Source of the DNA: Solibacteraceae bacterium | GTDB lineage: Bacteria; Acidobacteriota; Terriglobia; Bryobacterales; Bryobacteraceae | Assembly: GCA_026984795.1 (NCBI GenBank) | Contig: JALSRK010000053.1 | Span: 1-64,000 of the forward strand | Direction: 5' to 3' | DNA: 64,000 nt | Shown: positions 8,519 through 18,665 of the stretch, one piece after another | Position numbering within the stretch: position 1 is the stretch's first letter | Layout: every line of letters starts with the position of its first letter | The notes under the pieces: model-generated | The model's database searches: none | What the model saw: the letters and a program-made list of their open reading frames with translations, nothing else | What the model was told of the DNA's origin: nothing | Translations under genes and position numbers: made by a program

Positions 8519-9724
8519 ATGCCCACCGAGCGTCTCTATTACGACGACGCCTACGTGACGGAGTTTCGCGCCCGGGTGGTGGAGCGCGGCGCCGACCCCC
8601 GCGACCTGTACCTGGACCGGACGGCGTTCTACCCCACCTCCGGAGGCCAGCCGCACGATACGGGCGAGATCGCCGGCGTAAAGGTGATCGACGTGGTGGA
8701 CGAAGGAGAGTGGGTGCGGCACCGGCTGGAGAGACCGGTGGAGGCGGCGGAGGTCACGGGCAAGATCGATTGGGAGCGCCGCTTCGACCACATGCAGCAG
8801 CATACCGGGCAGCACATCCTTTCGGCGGCCTTCGTGGAGCTGTTCGGCATCCAGACGGTGAGCTTTCATCTGGGGGCCGAGGTTTCGACGATCGATCTGG
8901 ACGCGGGCTCGCTCAGCCCGGAGCAACTGCGCGAGGCCGAGGCGCGGGCCAACCGGATCGTTGTCGAGAACCGGCCGGTGCGGGTGAGCTACGAAGAAGC
9001 CGGCGAGGCGGGGGGGCTGCGCAAGCGGGTGGAGAGAGAAGGGACGCTGCGGATCGTATCGATCGAGGGTTCTGACCGGTCGGCCTGCGGCGGGACGCAC
9101 GTGCGGGCCACCGGCGAGGTGGGGCCGATCTTGTTGCGGCGGACCGAGCGGATCCGCAAGCGCGTGCGGCTGGAGTTCCTCTGCGGGGGACGGGCGGTGC
9201 GCCGGGCGAGGGCCGACTACGAAGCTTTGGACGCCTGCGCGCGGGTCTTTTCGGCGCGGCTGGAGGAGACGCCGGAGCTGGTGGCGGCAGCGCAACAGAA
9301 GCTGGCCGAAAGCGAGAAGGCGCGGAAACGCCTGGCGCGGGAGCTGGCCGAGATGCGCGGCCGGGAGCTCTACCGGCAGACGGAGCCGGGGCCGGGCGGG
9401 ATCCGGTATGCCGTGCGCCGGATCGAGCGGGGCGGGCTCGGCGAAGAGGTGCGGGCCGAGGCGCTGAGCTTCCGTTCGCTGCCGAAGGCGGTCTTCCTGG
9501 CGGTGAGCGCGGACCCGCCGGGCGTGCTGCTGGCGGCGTCGGAGGATTCGGGCATTCACGCCGGCCAGGCGCTGCGCGAGGCGCTGGAGCGCGTGGGCGG
9601 CCGGGGAGGCGGCAACGCGGGGCTGGCGCAGGGGGCGCCGCCTTCGCGGGAGGCCGCCGAGGCAATGGGGCGTACGGTAGCCGGGCGGATCGCATCGCTG
9701 GCGGGGTCGGACACGGCGGGGTAG
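8519..9724 (+). CDS. Alanyl-tRNA editing protein with DHHA1 domain (AlaX type)
   Basis: Free-standing homologue of the alanyl-tRNA synthetase editing half, which deacylates Ser-tRNA(Ala) or Gly-tRNA(Ala) in the cytoplasm. 401 residues. The zinc-binding residues are all present: HTGQH (His95, His99) and CGGTH (Cys190, His194). A coiled-coil stretch (about 240-290) leads to a C-terminal DHHA1 domain with the glycine-rich motif GGRGGGNAGLAQG. The catalytic aminoacylation domain is absent, as expected for the family. The start is 2 bases after the upstream stop, so the genes are probably co-transcribed. Confidence 0.92.
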   Translation: MPTERLYYDDAYVTEFRARVVERGADPRDLYLDRTAFYPTSGGQPHDTGEIAGVKVIDVVDEGEWVRHRLERPVEAAEVTGKIDWERRFDHMQQHTGQHILSAAFVELFGIQTVSFHLGAEVSTIDLDAGSLSPEQLREAEARANRIVVENRPVRVSYEEAGEAGGLRKRVEREGTLRIVSIEGSDRSACGGTHVRATGEVGPILLRRTERIRKRVRLEFLCGGRAVRRARADYEALDACARVFSARLEETPELVAAAQQKLAESEKARKRLARELAEMRGRELYRQTEPGPGGIRYAVRRIERGGLGEEVRAEALSFRSLPKAVFLAVSADPPGVLLAASEDSGIHAGQALREALERVGGRGGGNAGLAQGAPPSREAAEAMGRTVAGRIASLAGSDTAG

Positions 9725-9975
9725 AAACGATGGGGAAGCGGCAGCCCGGCCGGCTGTTTCGCGCGGGGCGCACAGCCGGCGGAAGATTCCTTCCCCGGTT
9801 TGTCTCGGCGCCTGTCCGCCGCCCGGACGCTCAGGCTGGCCTGTCCGGTTCAGAGAAACCGCCGCTGTCGGGGAAGCTCGCCGTAGTTGGAACGGTGCGC
9901 TGAAGGGTCTTTGTAGAGAGGCGTGGGCGGCCGCCTCCGAGTTGTATCATTGAGAATTGTGAGCCAGGAGAATCG

Positions 9976-10731
9976 ATGAAGGGCGTTGTACTCGCGGGCG
10001 GAACCGGAAGCCGGCTCTATCCGCTGACCAAGATCACCAACAAGCACCTGCTGCCCATCTACGACAAGCCGATGATCTACTACCCGATCATGGCCCTGGT
10101 GGATGCCGGCATCCGGGACATCATGATCGTAACCGGGGGGCGAAACTCGGGCGATTTCCTGCGGTTGCTCGCGAATGGGAAGGAATTCGGGCTGAAGCAT
10201 CTCGATTACACGTATCAGGAGGGCGAGGGAGGCATCGCCGAGGCGCTCAGCCTCACCGAGCATTTCGCCGACGGCGGGCCGATCTGCGTGATGCTCGGCG
10301 ACAATATCATCGAGGGCAGCATTCGCGAGGCGGTGGAGGAATTCCAGCGGCATCCAGTGGGGGCGAAGATCCTGCTCAAGGAGGTCGAAGACGCGCAGCG
10401 GTTCGGCGTCGCGGAGATCGAGGGGGACCGGATCGTCGGCATCGAGGAGAAGCCCCGGCGGCCGAAGTCGAACTACGCGGTGACCGGAATCTACATGTAC
10501 GATTCCACCGTTTACGAAAAGATCTCGCGGCTGGTCCCCTCCGAGCGGGGCGAACTGGAGATCACCGACGTCAACAATGCTTACATCCGGGAAGGGAAGA
10601 TGCGGTTCGCATTCCTGGAGGGCTGGTGGACCGACGCCGGGACGTTCGACTCGCTGCTGCGGGCGACGAACCTGGTGGCGGCGAAGCGGAAAGCGGCCAG
10701 CGCCCGGCCGGAGGCGGCTCCGGCCCGGTGA
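9976..10731 (+). CDS. rfbA: Glucose-1-phosphate thymidylyltransferase, short form
   Basis: Makes dTDP-glucose from dTTP and glucose 1-phosphate, the first step of dTDP-rhamnose and related deoxysugars. 251 residues, shorter than the roughly 290 of classical RmlA, so it belongs to the short nucleotidyltransferase type. Signature MKGVVLAGGTGSRLYPLT and the IYDKPMIYYPI segment are intact, as are VMLGDNI and EEKPRRPKSNYAVTGIYMYD. GGAG seven bases upstream supports the start, and TATCAT at 9945-9950 is a possible -10. First gene of an rfbA-rfbC-rfbB cassette; rfbD is not in the window. Confidence 0.93.
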   Translation: MKGVVLAGGTGSRLYPLTKITNKHLLPIYDKPMIYYPIMALVDAGIRDIMIVTGGRNSGDFLRLLANGKEFGLKHLDYTYQEGEGGIAEALSLTEHFADGGPICVMLGDNIIEGSIREAVEEFQRHPVGAKILLKEVEDAQRFGVAEIEGDRIVGIEEKPRRPKSNYAVTGIYMYDSTVYEKISRLVPSERGELEITDVNNAYIREGKMRFAFLEGWWTDAGTFDSLLRATNLVAAKRKAASARPEAAPAR

Positions 10732-10739
10732 GAGGCTCC

Positions 10740-11276
10740 ATGGCGGTGGAAGTCAAACTCCCCCAATGTGAACACGGCCTCGGCGACGTGATCCTCGAAG
10801 CGGATTCCCCGCGGTTGATCGAAGGCGTGGCGATCGAGGCGAACCGCGTCTTTCCCGACGACCGGGGCTGGTTCCTCGAGGTGGGCCGGCTGGGCCAGGA
10901 GCTGCTCGAAGGATTCCCGGCGGAGTCCACCCAGATCTCGGCGGCGCTGAGCTACCCCGGGACGATCAAGGCCTTTCACTACCACCGTCTGCAGACCGAC
11001 TACTGGACGCCGGTGGCGGGCATGTTCCAGGTGGCGCTGGTGGATCTGAGGCCCGGATCGAAGACCTTCGGGGCGCGGAACACGTTCTACGTCGGGACGA
11101 TGCGCCCGTGGCGGATTCTGATTCCGCCCGGCGTGGCTCACGGGTACAAGGTGATCGGGCCGGCGCCGGCGGTGCTGGTCTATGTGACGGACCGGCATTA
11201 CAACCCGGACGACGAAGGCCGCATTTCCTACGACGATCCCCGCATCAACTACGACTGGGAAACGCAGCACAGATGA
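10740..11276 (+). CDS. rfbC: dTDP-4-dehydrorhamnose 3,5-epimerase
   Basis: Epimerises C3 and C5 of dTDP-4-keto-6-deoxyglucose. 178 residues from ATG 10740; a longer in-frame start at 10626 would overlap rfbA deeply and gives unrelated sequence. The cupin core carries AFHYHRLQTDYW with the catalytic His region, MRPWRILIPPGVAHGYKV, and the C-terminal tyrosine-rich HYNPDDEGRISYDDP. Unusually, the N-terminal 25 residues (MAVEVKLPQCEHGLGDVIL) precede the usual family start. Its stop overlaps the rfbB start as ATGA. Confidence 0.92.
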   Translation: MAVEVKLPQCEHGLGDVILEADSPRLIEGVAIEANRVFPDDRGWFLEVGRLGQELLEGFPAESTQISAALSYPGTIKAFHYHRLQTDYWTPVAGMFQVALVDLRPGSKTFGARNTFYVGTMRPWRILIPPGVAHGYKVIGPAPAVLVYVTDRHYNPDDEGRISYDDPRINYDWETQHR

Positions 11277-12283
11277 AGCTGTTGGTGACGGGCGGGGCCG
11301 GCTTCATCGGGTCGGCGTTCGTACGGCTGGCGCTGGGGACGCAGCCGGGGGTGGAAGTCTGCGTGCTCGACAAGCTGACCTACGCGGGCAACCTGGAGAA
11401 CCTGGAACCGGTGGCCGGGGATCCGCGGTACCGATTCGTCCGGGGCGATATATGCGACGCGGAAACCGTGCGCCGCGTCTTCGAGGAGTTCCAGCCCGAT
11501 GCGGTGGTGCATTTCGCCGCCGAGTCGCACGTGGACCGCAGCATCCTGGAGCCGGACCCGGTCTTCGAGACCAATTTGCGGGGCACGTACACGCTGCTCG
11601 AAGCGGCGCGGGCGCGGCCGGTCGGACGTTTCCTGCATGTCTCGACCGATGAAGTCTACGGCAGCATCGAGCCGCCGGCGGAAGCCGACGAGGCGTTCCC
11701 GTTGCGGCCCTCGAGTCCATACTCGGCGAGCAAGGCCGGTTCCGACCTGCTGGCCCTGTCTTACCACACGACCTACGGTGTGCCGGTGACGGTGACCCGG
11801 GCGTCGAACAACTACGGGCCTTACCAGTTCCCGGAGAAGCTGATCCCGCTGATGATCGCCAACGCCCTGGCCGATGAGCCGCTGCCGGTCTACGGCGACG
11901 GCCTGCACGTGCGCGACTGGCTGTACGTGGACGACCATTGCCGGGCGCTGCTGGCGTTGCTCGAGCGGGGCCGGGCGGGGGAGATCTACAACATCGGGGG
12001 GAACTGCTCGCTGCCGAACATCGAGGTGGTGCGGCGAATCCTGGCGGCGACGGGCAAGCCGGAGAGCCTGATCCAGCACGTCAAGGACCGGCCGGGACAC
12101 GACCGGCGCTACGCGCTCGACAGCGCCAAGATCCGGGCCCACACGGGGTGGCGGCCCGAGGTGGATTTCGAAACCGGGCTGGCGGAGACGATCCGCTGGT
12201 ACCAGGAGCACGAAGACTGGGTGCGCCGGGTGCAGACCGGCGAGTACCGCGACTATTACCAGCGCAACTACGGAGGCCGGTAG
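11273..12283 (+). CDS. rfbB: dTDP-glucose 4,6-dehydratase
   Basis: NAD-dependent short-chain dehydrogenase-type enzyme converting dTDP-glucose to dTDP-4-keto-6-deoxyglucose. 336 residues. Rossmann motif TGGAGFIG at residues 6-13, substrate and catalytic STDEVYG, and YSASKAG with the catalytic Tyr and Lys are present, as is RASNNYGPYQFPEKLIPL. The ATG overlaps the rfbC stop by four bases. The cassette supplies 6-deoxysugars for surface polysaccharide, consistent with the glycosyltransferases at 32.0 and 62.4 kb. Confidence 0.95.
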   Translation: MKLLVTGGAGFIGSAFVRLALGTQPGVEVCVLDKLTYAGNLENLEPVAGDPRYRFVRGDICDAETVRRVFEEFQPDAVVHFAAESHVDRSILEPDPVFETNLRGTYTLLEAARARPVGRFLHVSTDEVYGSIEPPAEADEAFPLRPSSPYSASKAGSDLLALSYHTTYGVPVTVTRASNNYGPYQFPEKLIPLMIANALADEPLPVYGDGLHVRDWLYVDDHCRALLALLERGRAGEIYNIGGNCSLPNIEVVRRILAATGKPESLIQHVKDRPGHDRRYALDSAKIRAHTGWRPEVDFETGLAETIRWYQEHEDWVRRVQTGEYRDYYQRNYGGR

Positions 12284-12318
12284 CCGCGGGCGCCCGCCGG
12301 TCTGCCGGGATTCCGCGC

Positions 12319-15069
12319 TCAGGTCAACTCCAGCTCGACGTAGGCCGTCGGATCGCCCAGTTCCAGATCGATCCGGAAGCCCAGCTTGCGGCACAGCTCC
12401 AGCATGGCGGTGTTTTCCGGGTGCACCTCGGCGCTGAGTTTCCGGATGCCTTCACTGCGGGCCACCTCGATGAGACGCTCCATCATGTGGCGGCCGAGGC
12501 CTTTGCCCTGGGCGGCGTCGCTGATGACCACGGCAAACTCGGCGTCCGGCGTGTTGGGGATGCGCTCGAGGCGGCCGACGCCGATGATTTCGGGCAGCCC
12601 GGTGGCCGGATCCTTGCGCTCGGCCACCAAGGCGATGACGCGGTCGTAATCGACGTGGCAGATGCGGGTGAGGCGCTCGTGAGCCACGCGCTGGGTGAGC
12701 TGGAGCGACTCCAGGTAGCGGAAGTAGACGGTGCGCTCGGACAGCGTCTCGTGGAAGCGGACGATGCGCGGCTCGTCCTCCGGACGGATGGGGCGGATGG
12801 TGACCGCGGTGCCGTCCTTCATCTGCCAATGGGTGATGTATCGGCCCGGGTAGGGCCGGATGGCCAGTTTCGGAAGATCTTCCTTCTTGGTATCCGGATC
12901 GTGGAGGACGACGCGGGCGTCGAGGGCCACGAGGGCCTCGGGCGAGGCGAGCAGCGGGTTGATGTCGATCTCTTTGATCCAGCGCTGCTCGACGACGAGT
13001 TGGCTGAAGCGCACCAGCAGACCCTCGAGGGCCACCAGGTCCACCGGTTTGCGGCCCCGCACGCCTTTGAGTGCGGTGTAGATTCTCGTCTGCTCCATCA
13101 TGCGGCGGGCCAGGGTCGTATTCAAAGGAGGCAGGGCCAGGGAGCGGTCCTTGAAGACCTCGACGAGCTGGCCGCCCATGCCGAACAGGATCACCGGGCC
13201 GAACTGGGGATCGATGCTGGAGCCGACGATCAACTCGTAGCCGAACATCTTCATCATCGGCTGCACCGTAACCCCGAGGAAGTCCTCTTTGGATGCTTTT
13301 TCGGCGACCGACTGCTCGATGGTCTGGTAGGCGGTGCGGACGGCGTCCGGGGTCTTGAGGTTCAATTGAACACCGCCGACGTCGGTCTTGTGGGTGATCG
13401 TCTCGGAATGGAGTTTCAAGACGACCGGGTAGCCGATTTCGCCGGCGGCCGCGACGGCCTCTTCCACGGAACGGGCGATCTTCGAGGGAACCGTGGGGAT
13501 GCCGTAAGCCGAGAGGAGTTCTTTCGACTCGTACTCGGTGAGCAGCGACCGCCCAGCTTTGCGGGCCCCTTCGATGATGGCCTTGACGCGGGCGCGGTCG
13601 GAATCCTCCTCAGCGGGGCCGGTGGGCAGGATGGGCGTCTCATAGAGGCCGCGCAGGTTGTAGGTGTAACGCCACATGTACTCGAAGGCCCGGGCGGCGG
13701 AATCCGGGTAGGGGAAGGTGGGGATGTTCGCCTGGCTGAGGATTCGCTCGCCGGCCTCAACGTCGGGGCCGCCCATCCAACTGGCGAGCACCGGTTTGCC
13801 GACGTTGGCGTACTTGCGCAGCGCCTGTGCGGTAGCGGTGGCGTCGGTCATCGCCTGCGGGGTGAGGATCACCAGCAGGCCGTCGCTGTTCGGGTCCCTG
13901 GCGGCGACCTCGAGCGCTTTGGCGTAACGCTCCGCGTCAGCGTCTCCGAGGATGTCGATGGGGTTGGCGCGGCTCCAGTGCTTGGGCAGGAACGAGTTCA
14001 GCTCCTGCATCGTCGAGGGCGAAAGTTCGGCGAGTTCACCGCCGGCGGTGATCAGAGCGTCGGTAGCGAGGACGGCGGGGCCGCCGGCATTGGTGAGGAT
14101 CGTCAGTTTCGGGCCTTTCGGGCGGGGCTGTTTGGAGAGGACCTCCGCCATATAGAAGAGGTCGGAGATGTTGTTCACCCGGAGGACGCCCGAACGGCGG
14201 AAGGCGGCGTTGAGGACGTCGTCGGAGCCGGTCATCGAGCCGGTATGGGAGGCTGCTGCTTTGCCCCCCGCGGCGGTGCGGCCGGCCTTGATGATGATGA
14301 TCGGTTTGTTCAGCGCCACTTCGCGGGCCGCCGAGAGGAAGGAGCGGGCGTCGCCGACGCTCTCCATGTAGATCAAGATGCTCCGCGTCCTGGGGTCATT
14401 GCCGAGATAGTCGATCAGGTCGCCCCAGCCGACGTCCACCATCGAACCGATGGAGATGAAGGCGCTGAAGCCGACCATCTCCTGGAAGCTCCAGTCGAGG
14501 ACGGCGGTACACAGGGCGCCGCTCTGGCTGATGAAGCCGACGTTGCCCGGGCGGGCCATGCCGGCGGCGAAGGTGGCGTTCAGGCCGTAAGGGGGACTCA
14601 TCACGCCGAGGCAATTGGGGCCGATGATGCGCATACCGCCCTTGCGCGCCTCTTCGAGCAATTGGCGCTCGAGTTCGACGCCCTCGGGACCGAGCTCCTT
14701 GAAGCCGGCCGATATGACGATGGCGCCTTTGACGCCCACCTCGGCGCATTCCCGGATCACTCCCGGAACGAAGCTGGCGCGGGTGACCACCACCGCCAGA
14801 TCGACCTGGGCGGGCACGTCCTTGACGCTCTTGTAGGCCTTGATACCGAGCACACTGTCGCGTTTCGGGTTGACGGGGAAAACGGCGCCGCCGAAAGGCG
14901 TGCTGATCAAGTTCCAGAGCGTGGTTCGACCCACGCTTCCCGGCGCTTCGGTAGCGCCGATCACCGCCACGTTCTTCGGTTTGAAGAAGACGTCCAGCGG
15001 GTTGGCTTTACGCTCGTAGATATTGTGGGCGGTTTCGGTGCCCAGTTTTGATGGCTTCGAAATACTCAT
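12319..15069 (-). CDS. Pat-type NDP-forming acyl-CoA synthetase / GNAT protein acetyltransferase
   Basis: 916-residue fusion in the order of Salmonella Pat / E. coli PatZ. N-terminal CoA-binding domain ([16 protein letters not shown], about residues 28-150), succinyl-CoA-ligase-like domain ([10 protein letters not shown]), ATP-grasp domain (about 510-720; [31 protein letters not shown]), and a C-terminal GNAT domain (about 745-916; acetyl-CoA loop [11 protein letters not shown]). Pat enzymes acetylate lysines, for example on acetyl-CoA synthetase. Here His275 in SHTGS, the position of the phospho-histidine of ADP-forming synthetases, is kept, so the synthetase half may be active. Start ATG 15069 with a weak GAGA upstream; the open frame to 16332 is not supported. 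Convergent with rfbB. Confidence 0.9.
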   Translation of the reverse strand: MSISKPSKLGTETAHNIYERKANPLDVFFKPKNVAVIGATEAPGSVGRTTLWNLISTPFGGAVFPVNPKRDSVLGIKAYKSVKDVPAQVDLAVVVTRASFVPGVIRECAEVGVKGAIVISAGFKELGPEGVELERQLLEEARKGGMRIIGPNCLGVMSPPYGLNATFAAGMARPGNVGFISQSGALCTAVLDWSFQEMVGFSAFISIGSMVDVGWGDLIDYLGNDPRTRSILIYMESVGDARSFLSAAREVALNKPIIIIKAGRTAAGGKAAASHTGSMTGSDDVLNAAFRRSGVLRVNNISDLFYMAEVLSKQPRPKGPKLTILTNAGGPAVLATDALITAGGELAELSPSTMQELNSFLPKHWSRANPIDILGDADAERYAKALEVAARDPNSDGLLVILTPQAMTDATATAQALRKYANVGKPVLASWMGGPDVEAGERILSQANIPTFPYPDSAARAFEYMWRYTYNLRGLYETPILPTGPAEEDSDRARVKAIIEGARKAGRSLLTEYESKELLSAYGIPTVPSKIARSVEEAVAAAGEIGYPVVLKLHSETITHKTDVGGVQLNLKTPDAVRTAYQTIEQSVAEKASKEDFLGVTVQPMMKMFGYELIVGSSIDPQFGPVILFGMGGQLVEVFKDRSLALPPLNTTLARRMMEQTRIYTALKGVRGRKPVDLVALEGLLVRFSQLVVEQRWIKEIDINPLLASPEALVALDARVVLHDPDTKKEDLPKLAIRPYPGRYITHWQMKDGTAVTIRPIRPEDEPRIVRFHETLSERTVYFRYLESLQLTQRVAHERLTRICHVDYDRVIALVAERKDPATGLPEIIGVGRLERIPNTPDAEFAVVISDAAQGKGLGRHMMERLIEVARSEGIRKLSAEVHPENTAMLELCRKLGFRIDLELGDPTAYVELELT

Positions 15070-15555
15070 AGGTTCTCGCTTTCCGCTCTCTCGTCGCGGG
15101 GAAGGCCGGTACACTCTGCGCGATGGAATCCGGCGAATTTCGGCCGCTGCGCCCCGGCGCGCCCATCTGTCCATTATGAGCCTGCCGCGGCATGGGCGGC
15201 ACGCCCGACATGGAGAATCTCTCCCCAGTCCGGCGGTTTCACGCCGGAGCGGACGCCGGCCGGGCCGCAAGGGTGAGGCCCTCCCCTGGGCAAAACCAAG
15301 CAATTTAAGGTCCACTACTCCTGAATTGTCAGTTTGCGGCTGCTTCGGCCGGCGGGCGATCCGCGCAGCCCTGGAATTCCGCGCCTCTGAATGCCTTCGT
15401 CCCCATGAGGCAAGCGCCGGCAACTCGTGCTCCCGCCTGGCAAGTGGGTTGTGCGGTGGGGGATATTCACCGGTTACGGACCCGCTGGCGCGAGAATTCT
15501 CCGGTCCGGGCGGCCCCGGAGCTTTTGCGTATACTGGAGCCAAGGGGAAACACGG
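15070..15555. other. Intergenic region, no gene seen
   Basis: 486 bases between divergent genes. Both strands have open frames without a convincing start, ribosome binding site or recognisable product. The only likely signal is TATACT at 15530-15535, a -10 candidate for the aldo/keto reductase at 15556, followed by AAGGGGA as its ribosome binding site. Confidence 0.5.
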
Positions 15556-16479
15556 ATGCAGCGCCGAGATTTCTTGAAGTCTACGCTGGCTGGTCCGGCG
15601 ATTCTGGGTCAGCTCAAGGGGGCGGAGGCGATTCCGAAGCGGGAATACCGCGACGGCGTGAGGCTCTCGATCATCGGCTTCGGGGGCATCGTAGTGGTGG
15701 GTCTCGAACAGGCGGAAGCCGATCGCACCGTGGCCCGCAGCATCGACCGGGGGATCAATTACTTCGACGTTGCGCCGACCTACGGCGACGGCGAGGCGGA
15801 GATCAAGCTCGGCAATGCTTTGAAGCCATACCGGAAGGACGTTTTCCTCGCTTCGAAGACGACGAAGCGGGACGCCAAAGGGGCGCGCCGGGAGCTGGAG
15901 GGTTCGCTGCGGCAGTTGCACACCGACTATTTCGATCTCTATCAGTTCCACGCCGTGTCGAGCATGGAAGACGTAGAGAAGATCACCGGGCCCGGCGGGG
16001 CGGCGGAGCTGTTCGTCAAGGCGCGGGACGAGGGCAAAGCCCGTTATATCGGGTTCTCGGCGCATTCGGCCGAGGCGGCCGTCGCGCTGATGGAGCGGAT
16101 GGAGTTGGCTTCGGTGCTGTTCCCGGTGAACTTCGTCTGCTTCGGCCAGGGGAACTTCGGACCGCAGATCATCGCCAAGGCGAAGGAGAAGGGCGTCGCC
16201 CGGCTGGCGCTGAAAGCGCTGGCCTATACACGGGTGAAGAAAGGCCAGCCGCGGCCGTACAAGAAGTGCTGGTACGTGCCCGTGGACCAGCGGGACAAGG
16301 CGGAACGGGCGCTGCGGTTCACGCTGTCGCAAGAGGTGACGGCGGCGATTCCGCCCGGCGACGAGCGGCTGTACGCAATGGCTCTGGAGCTGGCGGCGCG
16401 GTTCCGTCCGATGAGCGCGGCCGAGCAGAAGACGCTGCTGGCCGAGACAAGGGGCGTCGAGCCGATCTTTCGCGCTTGA
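15556..16479 (+). CDS. Aldo/keto reductase with twin-arginine leader
   Basis: NAD(P)H-dependent oxidoreductase of the aldo/keto reductase fold, 307 residues. The N-terminus [13 protein letters not shown] is a twin-arginine (Tat) leader, implying export of a folded, cofactor-loaded enzyme. [16 protein letters not shown] carries the catalytic Asp and Tyr; [10 protein letters not shown] the Lys; [10 protein letters not shown] the His. Start ATG 15556 follows AAGGGGA. Directly followed on the same strand by a Gfo/Idh oxidoreductase, so the pair may oxidise or reduce the same sugar. Substrate unknown. Two more Tat-type members lie at 40476 and 41561. Confidence 0.9.
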   Translation: MQRRDFLKSTLAGPAILGQLKGAEAIPKREYRDGVRLSIIGFGGIVVVGLEQAEADRTVARSIDRGINYFDVAPTYGDGEAEIKLGNALKPYRKDVFLASKTTKRDAKGARRELEGSLRQLHTDYFDLYQFHAVSSMEDVEKITGPGGAAELFVKARDEGKARYIGFSAHSAEAAVALMERMELASVLFPVNFVCFGQGNFGPQIIAKAKEKGVARLALKALAYTRVKKGQPRPYKKCWYVPVDQRDKAERALRFTLSQEVTAAIPPGDERLYAMALELAARFRPMSAAEQKTLLAETRGVEPIFRA

Positions 16480-16591
16480 GAAGAGGCGGCGGGCGGGTGA
16501 GGCGCCGCTTGGAAGATGGCGCGCGCCCGGGCGGTTTCCGATACCTTCCTACCGGGGGCCGGCCGGGCTGCTGTTGGGAGATCCTCAGAAC

Positions 16592-17545
16592 ATGTTCAAC
16601 TGGTTACTCATCGGGATCGGCGACATCGCCGTCAAGCGCGTGATTCCGGCGATTCTCGAAGAGCCCCGAAGCGTTCTCTACGGGCTGGTGACGCGGCATC
16701 CGGAGAAGGCGAAGCCGTACGGGTGCAAAGTCTGGACGGACGCCCGCGAAGCGTTCGAAGACGAAGAGATCCAGGCGGTCTACGTGGCGACGCCGGTGGC
16801 GTTGCACGCCCCGCTGACGATCGCGGCGCTGGAAGCCGACAAGCACGTGCTGTGCGAGAAGCCGATGGCGCTGAACTACCGGGAGGCGCGGCAGATGGTG
16901 GGCGTGGCCGAGGCGGCGAACCGGCTGCTGGGCGTCGCCTACTACCGGCGGCTGTACCCTAAGGTGAACCGGGCGCGGCAGTTGCTCGAGGAGGGTGTGA
17001 TCGGGCGCCCGCTGCTGGCCGAGATCCACTGCGCCGAGTGGTTCCCCGCCGAGAACGGCGAACGGCGGTGGCTGCTGGATCCGGCGATGGCCGGGGGCGG
17101 GCCGCTGTTCGACATCGGCTCCCACCGGATCGACGTGCTGAATTACTTCTTCGGGCGCCCCCGGCGGGTTTGCGGGCAACTGGCCAACGTAGTCCACGAC
17201 AATCCGGTCGAAGACTGCGCTACGGCGCTCGTCGAGTACGAGACAGGCGTCCGGGGCATCGTGGACGTGCGATGGAACACCCACGTGGGGCGGGACGGGT
17301 TCCGGATCCTGGGCGTCGAGGGTGAAATGGATCTGACGCCTCTCAATGGGCCTCCGCTGGCGTATCCCGGCGGGTGTGAGGAGATACCGTGCCACGCCAA
17401 CGTCCACCTGCCTCTGGTGAAGAACTTCGTGGATGCGGTCCTCGAGGGCGCGAGGCTGGTCTCCTCGGGCGAGACGGCGATCTGGACGGACTGGGTGACC
17501 GAGCAGGTGGTGCGGGGCTCCGCGCGGAAGAACTACACAGGGTGA
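16592..17545 (+). CDS. Gfo/Idh/MocA family oxidoreductase
   Basis: NAD(P)-dependent sugar or inositol dehydrogenase-like enzyme, 317 residues, cytoplasmic (no signal). N-terminal Rossmann motif LIGIGDIAVKR is a slightly altered GxGxxG. VLCEKPMAL contains the family EKP motif, and GGGPLFDIGSHRIDVLNYFFG holds the catalytic Asp and His. ATG 16592 is preferred over TTG 16574 because GGGAG at 16576-16580 lies upstream and the protein starts at the Rossmann strand. Probable partner of the aldo/keto reductase 112 bases upstream. Confidence 0.9.
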   Translation: MFNWLLIGIGDIAVKRVIPAILEEPRSVLYGLVTRHPEKAKPYGCKVWTDAREAFEDEEIQAVYVATPVALHAPLTIAALEADKHVLCEKPMALNYREARQMVGVAEAANRLLGVAYYRRLYPKVNRARQLLEEGVIGRPLLAEIHCAEWFPAENGERRWLLDPAMAGGGPLFDIGSHRIDVLNYFFGRPRRVCGQLANVVHDNPVEDCATALVEYETGVRGIVDVRWNTHVGRDGFRILGVEGEMDLTPLNGPPLAYPGGCEEIPCHANVHLPLVKNFVDAVLEGARLVSSGETAIWTDWVTEQVVRGSARKNYTG

Positions 17546-17558
17546 GAGCGCTCCGGGT

Positions 17559-18605
17559 TCACCAGCGTCCGGGGATCGCATTGCCGCAGTCGGGGCAGGT
17601 GCTCCGGCCCTTCATGCGGTTTTCGGTCACGTGGAAGCCCACCCGCCGGACTAGGGTGGCGCCGCAATGGTGGCAGCGGGTATCCTCGAGGTCGCCCAGC
17701 TCTCCCGGCAGGTTCCCGGCATAGACGTAGTGCAGGCCGGCGCGGCGGCCGATCTCGGCGGCCCGCATGAGGGTTTCCGGCGGGGTGTTCGGCGGCCCGG
17801 TCATCTTGTAGTCCTTGTGGAAGGCCGTCACGTGCCAGGGGATGTCCGGTGAAATGCCGGCCAGGAACTCGGCGATCTGGCGGAGCTCCTCGTCGGAATC
17901 GTTGAAACCGGGCACGACGAGGGTGACGATCTCCATCCAGAAGCCCATCTGGTGGATACGGCGGATGGAGTCGAGGATCGGCTGCAAGCGGCCGCCGAGT
18001 TCCCGGTAGTTCTTCTCCTGGAAGCTCTTGAGGTCCACTTTGAACAAATCGAGCCAGGGGCGCAGGTACTCGAGCGCCTCGGGCGTGGCGTTGCCGTTGG
18101 AGACGAAGCCCGTCAGCAGCCCGGCAGGTCTGGCTTTCTTGAAGATGGCCACGGCCCACTCGGCGGTGATCAGCGGCTCGTTGTAGGTGCTGACGACCGA
18201 CTCGGCGCGAGAATCCAGCGCGGCATGGACGAGTTGTTCGGGACTCACGGGGCGGATCGGGGCGACGGCTTTGGGATCGCGAATGGCCTGGGAGGTGATC
18301 CAGTTCTGGCAATAGGCGCAGTGCAGGTCACAGCCGAGCATCCCGAAGCTGAAGGCGACGGAGCCGGGGCGCACGTGGAAGAAGGGTTTTTTCTCGATAG
18401 GATCGGCGGCGACGCCGGCCACGTATCCCCAGGGCACGTAGAGTTTGCCGCCCTCATTGAAGCGGACTTTGCACACGCCCGGCTGGCCGTCGAAGATGGG
18501 GCACCGGTGGCCGCAAGCCACGCAGCGGATGCGGCGCTCGTCGAGGGGCTGAACCAGTTCCCCCTCGCGAACGTGCGTTTTCAGAACGTCGGCAAGGGCG
18601 GCCAT
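17559..18605 (-). CDS. amrS: AmmeMemoRadiSam radical SAM enzyme
   Basis: Radical SAM protein of the AmrS family, 348 residues. Cys92, Cys96 and Cys99 in CDLHCAYC form the [4Fe-4S] cluster site. Four N-terminal cysteines (Cys28, Cys31, Cys35, Cys45) and a C-terminal CHHC...CPDC pair suggest extra metal sites. Homologues usually sit beside AMMECR1 and Memo genes; neither is here. Instead the gene follows a ferredoxin and an Rrf2 regulator on the same strand, 60 bases after the latter, suggesting a small Fe-S-linked operon. Pyruvate formate-lyase activase is a related alternative, but the N-terminal Cys cluster and length favour AmrS. The reaction is not established. Confidence 0.9.
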   Translation of the reverse strand: MAALADVLKTHVREGELVQPLDERRIRCVACGHRCPIFDGQPGVCKVRFNEGGKLYVPWGYVAGVAADPIEKKPFFHVRPGSVAFSFGMLGCDLHCAYCQNWITSQAIRDPKAVAPIRPVSPEQLVHAALDSRAESVVSTYNEPLITAEWAVAIFKKARPAGLLTGFVSNGNATPEALEYLRPWLDLFKVDLKSFQEKNYRELGGRLQPILDSIRRIHQMGFWMEIVTLVVPGFNDSDEELRQIAEFLAGISPDIPWHVTAFHKDYKMTGPPNTPPETLMRAAEIGRRAGLHYVYAGNLPGELGDLEDTRCHHCGATLVRRVGFHVTENRMKGRSTCPDCGNAIPGRW

Positions 18606-18665
18606 ACCTTTATTGTCGCCCGGAAACCCTCCCTGGCGGCCGCCAATCAGCGATGCGTCCGGCTC

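Noticed and set aside
9725-9975. Possible riboswitch before rfbA
   Set aside because: No conserved aptamer pattern or terminator/antiterminator pair could be seen in these 251 bases.
11938-15051. Very long plus-strand open frame (about 1037 codons)
   Set aside because: It is the antisense shadow of the Pat-type gene; the translation is rich in Gly, Asp, Val and His without any motif, while the minus strand reads four recognised domains.
15008-15211. 67-codon minus-strand ORF upstream of the Pat-type gene
   Set aside because: It overlaps the start of the Pat-type gene in another frame, lacks a ribosome site and has no recognisable product.
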